Shown here piece by piece: positions 41,504-50,000 of a DNA stretch of 64,000 bases. The first letter of the stretch is position 1. Each line of letters opens with the position of its first letter. The notes beneath the pieces are model-generated. The model ran no database searches, was not told where the DNA came from, and saw only the letters and a list, made by a program, of their open reading frames with translations. Position numbers and translations under genes: made by a program. This DNA is from an uncultured Alcaligenaceae bacterium (GTDB lineage Bacteria > Pseudomonadota > Gammaproteobacteria > Burkholderiales > Burkholderiaceae_B), in NCBI GenBank assembly GCA_937908115.1, contig CALEQZ010000053.1:1-64000 (forward strand). Reading direction: 5' to 3'.

Positions 41504-42631
41504 ATGTCCCGTCCCATCCACGCCGTCGTCGACCCCGGCGCGATCGCAGCCAACCTGCGGCGCCTGCGCGGCTGGCTGCGCGAGCACGGTTGCAGCCCGC
41601 GCATCTGGGCCACGGTCAAGGCCGATGCCTACGGCCACGGGATTGCCCGCGTGGCACCGGCGCTGGCCGGCGCAGACGGCCTGGCCGTGCTGGACCCCGC
41701 GGACGCGCAGGCGTGCCGGGACGCCGGCTGGACGGGGCCCATCCTGCTCCTGGGCGGGCCGTATGGCCCGGGCGACTTCGACCTGGATGTGGGCGGCCCG
41801 CTTCACCTGTCCATCATCGACCTGCGCCAACTCGACTGGCTCGGCCGGGCGCGGCTGCGCAAGCCGCCCTTCGTTTGGCTACGCAGCACCGGCGACCTGC
41901 ACCATTGCGGCCTGGACGACGACGAATACCGGCGCGCCTGGCATCACGCCAATGAGCTGGTCGGCGCCGGCCGCGTAACCGGCGTGGGCCACATGAACCA
42001 CTACGCGGCGGCCGACCAGCCCGGCGGCATCGCGCCTGCCCGCGCTGCGTTCGAAGCGTTGACCGCGGGCTTGCCGGGCCCGCGCAGCACGTGCAACTCC
42101 GCGGCATTGCTGGGCTGCCCGTCGCTTGCCGCGGCCGACCAATGGGTGCGCCCGGGCCTGGCGCTTTTCGGCGCAAGCCCGCTGCCCGGGCGCAGCGCCG
42201 CGCAGTTCGGCCTGCAGCCGGCGATGTCGCTGCACAGCACCGTGGTCGCCGTGCAGCGCGTGCGCGCCGGCGAACCCGTCGGCTATGGCGGCGCCTACGC
42301 GGCGCCAGCCGACATGCGCATCGGCATCGTCGCCTGCGGCTATGCCGACGGGTATCCGCGCAGCGCGCCCACCGGCACCCCGGTGCAGGTCGACGGCGCA
42401 CCGACCCGCACGCTGGGACGCGTGGCCATGGATACGCTGGCCGTCGACTTGACGCACTTGCCGCAGGCCGGCGTCGGCAGCCGCGTCCTGCTATGGGGCC
42501 AGCCCGAGCTGCCTGCCGAGCGCGTGGCCGAGGCCGCCGGCACCATTGCCGCGCAACTGTTTACGTCGCTGATCGCGCGCGTGCCTTTGCGCGTCGCCCA
42601 CTGCGCACAGCGCGACGCGGCCAAGGTGTGA
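41504..42631 (+). CDS. alr: Alanine racemase
   Basis: A PLP-dependent enzyme making D-alanine for peptidoglycan. The 375-residue protein has the PLP lysine in WATVKADAYGHGIARV, the catalytic Tyr of the second domain in PVGYGGAYAAP, and CGYADGYPRS and GRVAMDTLAVD in the C-terminal domain. ATG at 41504 is preceded by AGGA 10 bases upstream. Compared with other Alr proteins, the sequence is somewhat divergent (LDPADAQACRDAGW instead of the usual VEEALELR), so a related amino-acid racemase is possible. It reads opposite to both neighbours. Confidence 0.85.
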   Translation: MSRPIHAVVDPGAIAANLRRLRGWLREHGCSPRIWATVKADAYGHGIARVAPALAGADGLAVLDPADAQACRDAGWTGPILLLGGPYGPGDFDLDVGGPLHLSIIDLRQLDWLGRARLRKPPFVWLRSTGDLHHCGLDDDEYRRAWHHANELVGAGRVTGVGHMNHYAAADQPGGIAPARAAFEALTAGLPGPRSTCNSAALLGCPSLAAADQWVRPGLALFGASPLPGRSAAQFGLQPAMSLHSTVVAVQRVRAGEPVGYGGAYAAPADMRIGIVACGYADGYPRSAPTGTPVQVDGAPTRTLGRVAMDTLAVDLTHLPQAGVGSRVLLWGQPELPAERVAEAAGTIAAQLFTSLIARVPLRVAHCAQRDAAKV

Positions 42632-42665
42632 CGGGGACATCGTGCAGCTGCTTGCCGCGGCGCGG

Positions 42666-45134
42666 TCAGGCGCGCATGCCCTGCCCGGCCGGCTGCGCCC
42701 GGCCCGGCGCGAAAGCCAGGAATGCCAACGTGGCTATCAGGTAGACCGCGCCGGTCATCGCCAGGCCCGCCGGCATGCCGATCAATGTGAACATCCCACC
42801 CACGAACAACGGTCCGGCCATCTGGCCCAGCTTATCGGCCGCGCGCATGAGGCTGGTGGCACCCGCCGCGCCATAACGCTGCACGTCATCGAGCGCCAGC
42901 ATATAGGCCGACTGCGACGCGCCGGCAAAGCAACTGGCCACGGCCAGCATCAGCACGGCCAGCGCCGCCCCGACCACGCCGCCGCCGGCATACAGCCCCA
43001 GCATGCCCACGCTGCCGATCAGGCCACCGGCGACGATCCACGGTTTCTTGGACGGGGAGCCGTCGGCCAGCCGACCCATGACGGGGCCCAGGTAAATGAC
43101 ACACAAGCCGTAGAGCATCAGCACCCGCCCCACGCTGGACGCAGCAGCCCCTTCCGCTTCCAGGTACAACGGCAGCGCATACGACAACAGGCCGACCTGG
43201 GCCACCGAAAACGGCACCACGCTGCCGGCCAGCAGCAGCCCGAAGTCGCGCGTGGCGAGCAGCCTGGCCGTTTCGCCTGCGCGCGCCAGCCATCCCGGCA
43301 AGCCGCGGCGCGGCGCATCGGGGCGCCCCGCGGCATCGACCCGCCCCATGTAGGGCCGCATCAGCGTCAGCACCGCCGCCAGGGGCAACAGCAGCATGAC
43401 CGCCCCCACCACGAAGACGGCGCGGAAACCTGCCTGCTCCATCAGCATCGCGCCTACCGCCGCGCCGGACAAGTGTCCGGCGAACAGCCCGGCGATCACG
43501 CTGGCCATGTTGCGCCCCCGGAAGCCGGCCGGGCTGCGCGTCACCACGAATCCCTGCAGGCCCATCCAGGTCAGGCCATAACCCAGGCCCACCAGCCCGC
43601 GCGCGGTGGCAAAGCCGGCCAAACCGTCGGCCGCCGCGCACAGCAGCGTGCCGGCGACCGCTACCGCCAGCCCAGCCAGCACGGGCATCTGCCAACCGCG
43701 CCTGTCCGTCAGCGCCCCGGCGGCAAGCGCCGCGAGCAGCCCGCAGCCCATTTCGACCGAGATGGGCAAGGCCATGAGCAGGTTGCCGGCCGTGCCCCCG
43801 GACGCCTCGATGAGCGTGCGCGCATACAGCGGCATGAATCCCAGCGGCAACGCCCACGCAAACAGGAATCCGAACATCACGGGCCGGGCGATGCGGCCGA
43901 CTTCCGGCTGGTCGTCCGGACCGATGCGGCGCCCATCGGGCAAGGTCGCGCGCGCCGAGAACGCGCGGTTCATGACCAGGGACAGGAGCAACAGCATTTC
44001 GATGGCCGCCACCAGCGCGACGCCAGCGACGGTCGCTGCGTCGAGCACGCGGCTGCGCACGCCGGCGGCGATCACCGAAGGGTCCAGGCGCAGCACCAGT
44101 TGGGCCAGCACATGGCCTTGCCCATTGGCGCGCAAGGGCAGCGCCATCACCAGGCCATCGCCGGGCCGGGCAAGCGCGTGCGCGCCGGGCGGCACCGGCA
44201 AGGCGCCCGTGGCATCGGCGCGGTTGAGCACGGCGCCGTCTGGCCGCGCCAAGTCGATCTGCGCGATCGCCGGAAAACTCGCCGCCAGCCGGGCGAACGG
44301 CGCTTCGACGCCCTTCATGCGATCAGGCGGCACGCCGTAGCCCAGCACGCGCTCGAGGTTGCGCTGCAGGCCATGGGCCAGCATGCCGACGTTCTGCCGG
44401 GTGACATCGAGCCAGACGCTGCGAAACGTCGCGATCGTATCGGCGGCGTACACGCCTTGCGCAAGCAGCAGTGCCGCCAAGGGCACGGCAAACCGGGCCC
44501 GGCCGCCGGCGGCCAGCATGGGCAACGGGATGAAGTAGCGGAACGCCACGGTCAACAACAGCCCCGCACCCAGCGTGGCCGCCGCCAGCACCGTCAGGTT
44601 GCGTCGCAACAACGCACCACGTGCCTCGGCGCCGCGCTCGACCGCCATGAATAAGATCCCTTCAGGCTTGGCGCCAACCCGCAGCGGCACGGCCAGCGTG
44701 ATGCGGGCGCCGTCGGTGCGCACCGCCGTGCCAGACTCGCGCAGCGCGACGCCGTTGGCCGCGCCTGCCCGGCCGGTGAGCGCAGCCGCAAGCGCTGCGG
44801 CATCGTCCGGCAAAGACCCTGCGACCGGCGAGCCGTCGGGCAGCCCCACGCCGATGCCGCGTATGTCCGACGCCTGGCCGGCGGCGTCGCGCAGTACGGC
44901 ATCCAGCCCGAAATATTGGGCAAGCGGCTTGCCCAAGCGCAGGCCGTTTTCGATCTGGCCGGCAGCCTGGCGCGCCATCAGCTCGACCCGGTCGGCCGTG
45001 GTGTCGGCGACCAGGCGATCGAGTGCGGACAGGCTAAGCGCCCCGATGAGCGCCTGCGCCAACAGCAGCACGCCCAGGCAGGCGAGTACGACTTCCAGTA
45101 GCGGCCGGCGCCGCGAACGAGGTGCGATGGACAT
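42666..45134 (-). CDS. MFS transporter with a large N-terminal sensory module
   Basis: An 822-residue membrane protein. The first 45 residues hold a membrane helix; a periplasmic-type segment (residues about 50-170) follows, then further membrane segments, a second soluble segment (about 245-360), and from about residue 410 a complete MFS unit of around twelve segments (start FLFAWALPLGFMPLYARTLI). A Cache-like fold for the soluble parts is inferred only from their position. ATG at 45134 is preceded by no strong site. It lies divergent from the SpoIIE phosphatase gene. The combination of MFS and sensor suggests a transporter-type receptor or gated exporter rather than a simple drug pump. Confidence 0.7.
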   Translation of the reverse strand: MSIAPRSRRRPLLEVVLACLGVLLLAQALIGALSLSALDRLVADTTADRVELMARQAAGQIENGLRLGKPLAQYFGLDAVLRDAAGQASDIRGIGVGLPDGSPVAGSLPDDAAALAAALTGRAGAANGVALRESGTAVRTDGARITLAVPLRVGAKPEGILFMAVERGAEARGALLRRNLTVLAAATLGAGLLLTVAFRYFIPLPMLAAGGRARFAVPLAALLLAQGVYAADTIATFRSVWLDVTRQNVGMLAHGLQRNLERVLGYGVPPDRMKGVEAPFARLAASFPAIAQIDLARPDGAVLNRADATGALPVPPGAHALARPGDGLVMALPLRANGQGHVLAQLVLRLDPSVIAAGVRSRVLDAATVAGVALVAAIEMLLLLSLVMNRAFSARATLPDGRRIGPDDQPEVGRIARPVMFGFLFAWALPLGFMPLYARTLIEASGGTAGNLLMALPISVEMGCGLLAALAAGALTDRRGWQMPVLAGLAVAVAGTLLCAAADGLAGFATARGLVGLGYGLTWMGLQGFVVTRSPAGFRGRNMASVIAGLFAGHLSGAAVGAMLMEQAGFRAVFVVGAVMLLLPLAAVLTLMRPYMGRVDAAGRPDAPRRGLPGWLARAGETARLLATRDFGLLLAGSVVPFSVAQVGLLSYALPLYLEAEGAAASSVGRVLMLYGLCVIYLGPVMGRLADGSPSKKPWIVAGGLIGSVGMLGLYAGGGVVGAALAVLMLAVASCFAGASQSAYMLALDDVQRYGAAGATSLMRAADKLGQMAGPLFVGGMFTLIGMPAGLAMTGAVYLIATLAFLAFAPGRAQPAGQGMRA

Positions 45135-45156
45135 GGGTGGCGGCTGGCCCCGCGAA

Positions 45157-45180
45157 GGCCGGCGCCACCTGGCGCCGGCC
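45157..45180. repeat. Near-continuous 24-bp palindrome between the MFS and phosphatase genes
   Basis: GGCCGGCGCCA (45157-45167) and TGGCGCCGGCC (45170-45180) are perfect inverted copies separated by two bases, within the 132-bp divergent intergenic region. It may be an operator serving both genes or a leader hairpin of the MFS gene. Confidence 0.5.
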
Positions 45181-45266
45181 GGCAACGCGCCGTTGGCGGC
45201 GCACACAAACCGACAATGGTATTTACAATCGCGCAGATTTGCATCCGTTTTTTAAGGGCCCGGAGC

Positions 45267-47267
45267 ATGGCCTTTCACTCGCTTCGCAGCAAGATCTTTG
45301 CGCTCGTCGTGGCGATGCTGGTCATCGTGGCGGCGTTCGTCATGCTGGTAACGCGACACGACGTCACCCGCACCGTGGTGCGCGGCGAGCAGCAGGCCGT
45401 GGACAACGTGCTCGACCTGGTGCTGCGCGATACCGAAGCCCGCTGGGGCGCGCTGCTGGCCGACAAGATCGACACCGTGCGCGGCGCACGCCGCCAGCTG
45501 ATGCAGCTGGGACGCATGGTCGACAGCGTCCTGGCGGGCTATGCCGAAATGGCTGCGCGCGGGGTAGTCAGCGAAGGCGCAGCGCGCGGCATGGCGCGCA
45601 ACTGGGTCAATGGGCTGCAGCTGGACGACCGGCGCTATGCCATGCTCTATGACGCCGAGCTGCGCGTGCTGGCCAGCGGCGACCGGCGCCTGCTCGACAT
45701 GGACATCGGCGCGGTGCGCGACTTCAAGAACCGCCCGATGGCCCGCGCCATGTACGAAGAGACGCGCGCAAGCGGCTATGGCTTTGCCATTTACCGCCTG
45801 GCCCAGCCGGATGCCGGGGCCGAGACGCGCTATGCCTACTTCGGGCATTTCCCCGCCTGGGACTGGGTCATCGTCATCAGCGACAGCGCGCAAGACGTGC
45901 TGGAGCAATTCGCGCACCGCCGCGCCGACATGGAGGAATCGCTGCGCAACGCCCTGGGCAAGCTCAAGCTGGCGCAGACGGGATTCGTGTTCATCGTGGG
46001 CCGGGATGGCGAGCTCGTCATCGCGCCGCCCGACGACCAGGCAGGCCTGCTCGACCGGACGGACGCCGCCGGCGTGCCGTTGCGCCAAGCGCTGCAGTCG
46101 CTGCCCGCCTCGGGTACGCCGCGCCAGTTCGTCGTCGGCGCAAGCGAGGACGCGCTCTGGCAGGTGGATGCCGCCCGCTTCAAGCCGCTAGGCTGGGTGA
46201 TCGGCGCCGCCGTGCCGCGCAGGGACTTGACCGCCCCGGCCACGCGCTTGGTCAACCGGCAAGCGCTGGCCTTCGGGCTGACGCTGTTGGCGGCGCTGGC
46301 CGTGGCCTGGGTAATGGCTGCGCGCATGGCCCGGCCCCTGAACCAGTTGACGCGCTACGCGCGTCAGCTTCCCGAGCAGGACCTGACCGCCGCGCCGCAA
46401 GTGCCGCCGCAAGTGGCCGCCCTGCCCAGCCGCCATCGCGACGAAACGGGGCGACTGGCCGAGTCCTTCCTATTCATGGATGCGAAGCTGCGCGAGAACG
46501 TCGCGCGCCTGATGAGCGAAACCACCGCGCGCCAACGCTACGAAAGCGAGCTGAACATCGCCCGAGACATCCAGCTCGGCCTGCTGCCCGTGCCACTGCC
46601 CGACGACGTGCGCGGGCGGGTCAGCCTGCACGCCGCGATGCTGCCGGCCAAGGAAGTCGGCGGCGACCTGTACGACTACTTCATGCTGCCAGACGGACGG
46701 CTGTGCATTGCCATCGGCGACGTGTCCGACAAGGGCGTGCCAGCGGCGCTGTTCATGGCGGTGACCCGCACGCTGTTGCGCGCCTCGGCCGAGGACGAAA
46801 CCGACCCCGCCCTGCTGATGGAGCGGGTCAACAACCGGCTGGCGGCGAACAACCCGAACGTGATGTTCGTGACGCTATTCGTGGCCGTGCTCGACCTGCA
46901 TAGCGGCCGGCTGGATTGGGCCAACGCCGGGCACCCGGCGCCTTGCGTGGTCGGCGTCGACGGCCGCGTCCGCCGGCTCGAGGGCCGCAGCGGCCCCGCC
47001 TGCGGCGTGCAGGAAGGCTTGCCCTACCGCGGCATGAGCGCCACCCTGGCGCCGGGCGAGGTCCTGGTCGGCTATACCGACGGCGTGACCGAAGCGGCCG
47101 ACGGCGCAGGCCAGCAGTACGGCGAGGCCCGGCTGGATGCGGTGCTCGCGCAGGCGCCGCGCGAGGTCGATGCCCTGGCCGACGCGCTGCTGCAAGACGT
47201 ACGCCGCTTTGCCGCGGGCGCCGAGCAATCCGACGACATCACCTTGATAGTGGTACGCCGCCCATGA
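45267..47267 (+). CDS. Membrane-bound SpoIIE-type PP2C serine phosphatase
   Basis: A 666-residue protein. It starts with a transmembrane helix (LRSKIFALVVAMLVIVAAFV), continues with a long periplasmic sensor region (about 30-340, with a Cache-like segment around GYGFAIYRLAQPDAG), a second helix, a HAMP-like linker (about 370-440), and the PP2C-type SpoIIE phosphatase domain at about 460-660. The metal-binding motifs are present: VGGDLYDYFML, IGDVSDKGVPAALFMAV, GYTDGVTEAAD and QSDDITLIVV. It removes phosphate from serine of STAS proteins in known systems; the STAS protein nearby is the natural partner. Its stop overlaps the next gene (ATGA). Confidence 0.88.
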   Translation: MAFHSLRSKIFALVVAMLVIVAAFVMLVTRHDVTRTVVRGEQQAVDNVLDLVLRDTEARWGALLADKIDTVRGARRQLMQLGRMVDSVLAGYAEMAARGVVSEGAARGMARNWVNGLQLDDRRYAMLYDAELRVLASGDRRLLDMDIGAVRDFKNRPMARAMYEETRASGYGFAIYRLAQPDAGAETRYAYFGHFPAWDWVIVISDSAQDVLEQFAHRRADMEESLRNALGKLKLAQTGFVFIVGRDGELVIAPPDDQAGLLDRTDAAGVPLRQALQSLPASGTPRQFVVGASEDALWQVDAARFKPLGWVIGAAVPRRDLTAPATRLVNRQALAFGLTLLAALAVAWVMAARMARPLNQLTRYARQLPEQDLTAAPQVPPQVAALPSRHRDETGRLAESFLFMDAKLRENVARLMSETTARQRYESELNIARDIQLGLLPVPLPDDVRGRVSLHAAMLPAKEVGGDLYDYFMLPDGRLCIAIGDVSDKGVPAALFMAVTRTLLRASAEDETDPALLMERVNNRLAANNPNVMFVTLFVAVLDLHSGRLDWANAGHPAPCVVGVDGRVRRLEGRSGPACGVQEGLPYRGMSATLAPGEVLVGYTDGVTEAADGAGQQYGEARLDAVLAQAPREVDALADALLQDVRRFAAGAEQSDDITLIVVRRP

Positions 47268-48439
47268 AACGCCTGATCTGCCTGCTGCTTTCGACCTGCC
47301 TGCCATGGCTTTGCGGCGCCCAGCCGGCGGCTGCGGACGATGCGCCTGCAGCCGCCGCGCCGGCGCGACAGGTGTTTCCCACCACGCCGGTGACCAAGCC
47401 CGACGGATCGAAGTGGCGCATCGGCTATTTCGAAAGCGGCGACTACGGCGAATATCCGCGCACGCTGCGCGTCATCGTTCGCGGGCTGCAGAAGCTGGGC
47501 TGGCTGGACGTGCCGGACATGCCCGCCGAAGACGACGGACGCGCGCTGTGGACCTTCCTGGCCCGCCACGCGCGCAGCGATTACCTGCAATTCGTCGAAG
47601 ACGCCTGGTGGCGACCCGGCAATTTCGATGCGGCGCTGCGTCCCAAGGTGCGCGAAGACCTGGCCCGCCGGCTGGCCGGGCGACGCGACATCGATTTGCT
47701 GTTGGCCATGGGGACCTGGGCCGGCCAGGACGTCCGCGCGATCGGCGCACCCGTGCCGGCCATGGTGGCCTCGGTCAGCGATGCGTTGGGCGCCGGCATC
47801 GCCGACAGCGTGCAGGACAGCGGGCTGGACAACCTGCACACGCGCATCGAACCCGAGCGCTACCAGCGCCAGGTGCGGCTGTTCCATGACATCGTGCCCT
47901 TCGAGCGCCTGGGCATCGTTTTCGAAGACAGCAAGGAAGGCCGCACGTATGCAGCGGTCGATGCGGTCGAACAGGTGGCCAAGGAACGCGGCTTCGCCGT
48001 CGAACCCTGCCATGCGCAGTCCAACAGCATCGCCATCGAACAGGCCGTGGACAACGCGGTGCGGTGCTATGCCGACCTGGCCCAGCGCGTGGACGCCGTC
48101 TACGTCACCGTGCACCGGGGGGTGACCGACACATCGGTGGCGGACATCGCGCGCATCCTGCGCGAGGCCAAGGTGCCCAGCTTTGCCATGAGCGGCTCGC
48201 AGGAAGTGCGTGCCGGGCTGCTGATGAGCCTGGCGCAGGCCGATTATTCCTACGTCGGGCTTTTCCACGCCGAAAGCATCGCACGCGTGCTCAACGGGGC
48301 CAAGCCGCGCCAGCTCAGCCAAGTTTGGATCGACCCGGCCAAGATCGCGCTCAATCTCGAGACCGCCCGCATCATCGGCTTCGACCCGCCGGTGGACATC
48401 CTGCTGGCGGCCGACGAGGTCTACGAAGGCGGGCAATAA
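47264..48439 (+). CDS. ABC-type periplasmic binding protein, orphan (PF04392-like)
   Basis: A 391-residue exported protein with a signal peptide (residues 1-22, ending CGAQPAAA). The mature part follows the ABC_sub_bind/TrpX-like pattern: WRIGYFESGDYGEYPRTLRV, LLLAMGTWAGQDVRA, LGIVFEDSKEGRTY, IEQAVDNAVRCYADLAQRVD and VGLFHAESIARVLNG. It is translationally coupled to the SpoIIE phosphatase and has no permease or ATPase next to it, so a ligand-sensing role for the phosphatase is the likeliest function. The ligand is unknown. Confidence 0.8.
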   Translation: MKRLICLLLSTCLPWLCGAQPAAADDAPAAAAPARQVFPTTPVTKPDGSKWRIGYFESGDYGEYPRTLRVIVRGLQKLGWLDVPDMPAEDDGRALWTFLARHARSDYLQFVEDAWWRPGNFDAALRPKVREDLARRLAGRRDIDLLLAMGTWAGQDVRAIGAPVPAMVASVSDALGAGIADSVQDSGLDNLHTRIEPERYQRQVRLFHDIVPFERLGIVFEDSKEGRTYAAVDAVEQVAKERGFAVEPCHAQSNSIAIEQAVDNAVRCYADLAQRVDAVYVTVHRGVTDTSVADIARILREAKVPSFAMSGSQEVRAGLLMSLAQADYSYVGLFHAESIARVLNGAKPRQLSQVWIDPAKIALNLETARIIGFDPPVDILLAADEVYEGGQ

Positions 48440-48464
48440 ACGGCGCGCGGCACGGGGGCCAGCG

Positions 48465-50000
48465 TCACCCTCCGCCAAGTTCGGCCGGGGCGACCATGGC
48501 CCTGGCCGCGCAGACCGCGCGCAGGCGCGCGTCCGGGTCGCCCCCTGCCACACCCTGCCATAGTTCCAGCAGACGGTCCGCGCCGGTGCGGCGCGTGGCG
48601 AGCACGTATTCCGCATACGCCAGCCATTGGCGGTCGTCCGCATCCAGCCCTGCCCTGGCGACGGCCAACACGTCGCGCGCCAGCGCATGCACCTGGTCGT
48701 CGGCCAGCGCATCGCGCACCGCCGCCTCGCGCAAGCCAGCCAGCCGGCCCCAGCCCCAGTCGCGCACCAACGTACCCGCTTCGTCCAGGTTGGCGAGCAA
48801 ACCGGCCTGGACGGCACTGGCCGATATCGCGGCGGTGCGCGCCACCGACGCCCCGGCCTCGTCCAGCAGCTGGCGATCAGCAAAGCACGCGCCCGGCGCC
48901 CTGCCCTCGATGTAGCCTTGGGCGCCGCAGCGCTCGAACAATTCTTCCAGCCCGCCGTCGCGCTGCCAGGCCTGCATCAGGTCGCCCAGCGGGGGCAGCT
49001 CGTCGAGCCGGTAGCGCCAACGCGCATCCAAGAATTGCGCGATCTGCGAATATTCGAAATGCGCGCTGCCCGGCGCAAGCGTCACCCGCTCGCCGTTGTC
49101 GATGCGCACGCCCGTCCACGCGCGGGCCTGGAGAAACTGCGCCAGGCAAGGATCGCCGTCGAGCAGCACCGTCGGCGCACGCTTGTAATCGTGCCGGCGC
49201 GACAACGGCAGGCTGCGGCTGGCTGTGCCGGGGCCGAACATCCAGCGGAAGTAATCACCCAGGTCGGCGAAGGGCCGCGCCGGCAGCCGCGACAAGGCCA
49301 GGTCACCGGCAAAGCGCGCCGGCGCGAACATGCGCGGCCAGATGCTGAGCCGGTTTTCCTTCAGGCCGGTGGGCCGGCCGCCTTCGAGTGGGCTGTTGGC
49401 AAAGAGCGCGATCAGCGCGGGCGCCAGCGCCAGCGCCGCGTTGAGCGCCTGCGCGGCACGCGCCGTGGGCACTTCGGTATTGGCGCCGTGCTGGGCCTTG
49501 GCGTCCAGCCCGACCCAATGGTGCCAGCCGCGATGCCCGGCGAGCTCCCGGTAGATGGGGCGCGGCACACAGGCCTGCGCATACCACCGGCTATCGATCG
49601 GGCAATCCGGATGCTCGGAAACGTTGAGCACGACGGCATCTTCGGCCGCCAGCGCGCGGGCGACGTCGTCGAGCTCGGCGTGCGCCAGCGCCGCCAGCCG
49701 CGTCACGCGCGCCGGGCCTCCCGCTACGGGCGCAAGCGCCGCCTCGAGCAGGTTATAGCCGTTGTCCAGGCCGCTTTCACCGTGTGCGCCGGCCACCGCC
49801 AACGGCCTGCCATCGTCGGCGCGTGCAAGCGCCGCCGCCTGGCCGCGGGCGGCCTTGATCTCCAGCAGGCGCTCGAAATAGCGTTCGCCCACGCAATGGC
49901 TGGCGCCGTCGGCGCGGGCTGCCACGGGCATTTCGAGTTCGACCCCCAGCCGCATGCCGCTGGCAGGCAAACGTTGCAGCCCGGGCTGCGGCGCGCTCAT
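48465..50000 (-). CDS. Glutamate-cysteine ligase-related (GCS2-family) protein
   Basis: A 511-residue ATP-dependent carboxylate-amine ligase of the GCS2 family. Motifs are LGVELEMPVA near residue 17, GESGLDNGYNLLEAALAP about residue 75 and the ligand region GANTEVPTARAAQALN about 175, with FANSPLEGGRPTGLKENRL about 205 for ATP/Mg binding. The family includes GshA-type and other glutamate ligases, so making gamma-glutamylcysteine is only one possibility. ATG at 50000 overlaps the pdxJ stop by four bases (ATGA), so pdxJ and this gene are coupled. A separate gshA cannot be excluded elsewhere. Confidence 0.7.
   Translation of the reverse strand: MSAPQPGLQRLPASGMRLGVELEMPVAARADGASHCVGERYFERLLEIKAARGQAAALARADDGRPLAVAGAHGESGLDNGYNLLEAALAPVAGGPARVTRLAALAHAELDDVARALAAEDAVVLNVSEHPDCPIDSRWYAQACVPRPIYRELAGHRGWHHWVGLDAKAQHGANTEVPTARAAQALNAALALAPALIALFANSPLEGGRPTGLKENRLSIWPRMFAPARFAGDLALSRLPARPFADLGDYFRWMFGPGTASRSLPLSRRHDYKRAPTVLLDGDPCLAQFLQARAWTGVRIDNGERVTLAPGSAHFEYSQIAQFLDARWRYRLDELPPLGDLMQAWQRDGGLEELFERCGAQGYIEGRAPGACFADRQLLDEAGASVARTAAISASAVQAGLLANLDEAGTLVRDWGWGRLAGLREAAVRDALADDQVHALARDVLAVARAGLDADDRQWLAYAEYVLATRRTGADRLLELWQGVAGGDPDARLRAVCAARAMVAPAELGGG

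Noticed and set aside
47072..48883. 600-codon minus-strand open frame opposite the phosphatase and binding-protein genes
   Set aside because: Antisense of confidently identified genes; Arg/Ala-rich with no motif.
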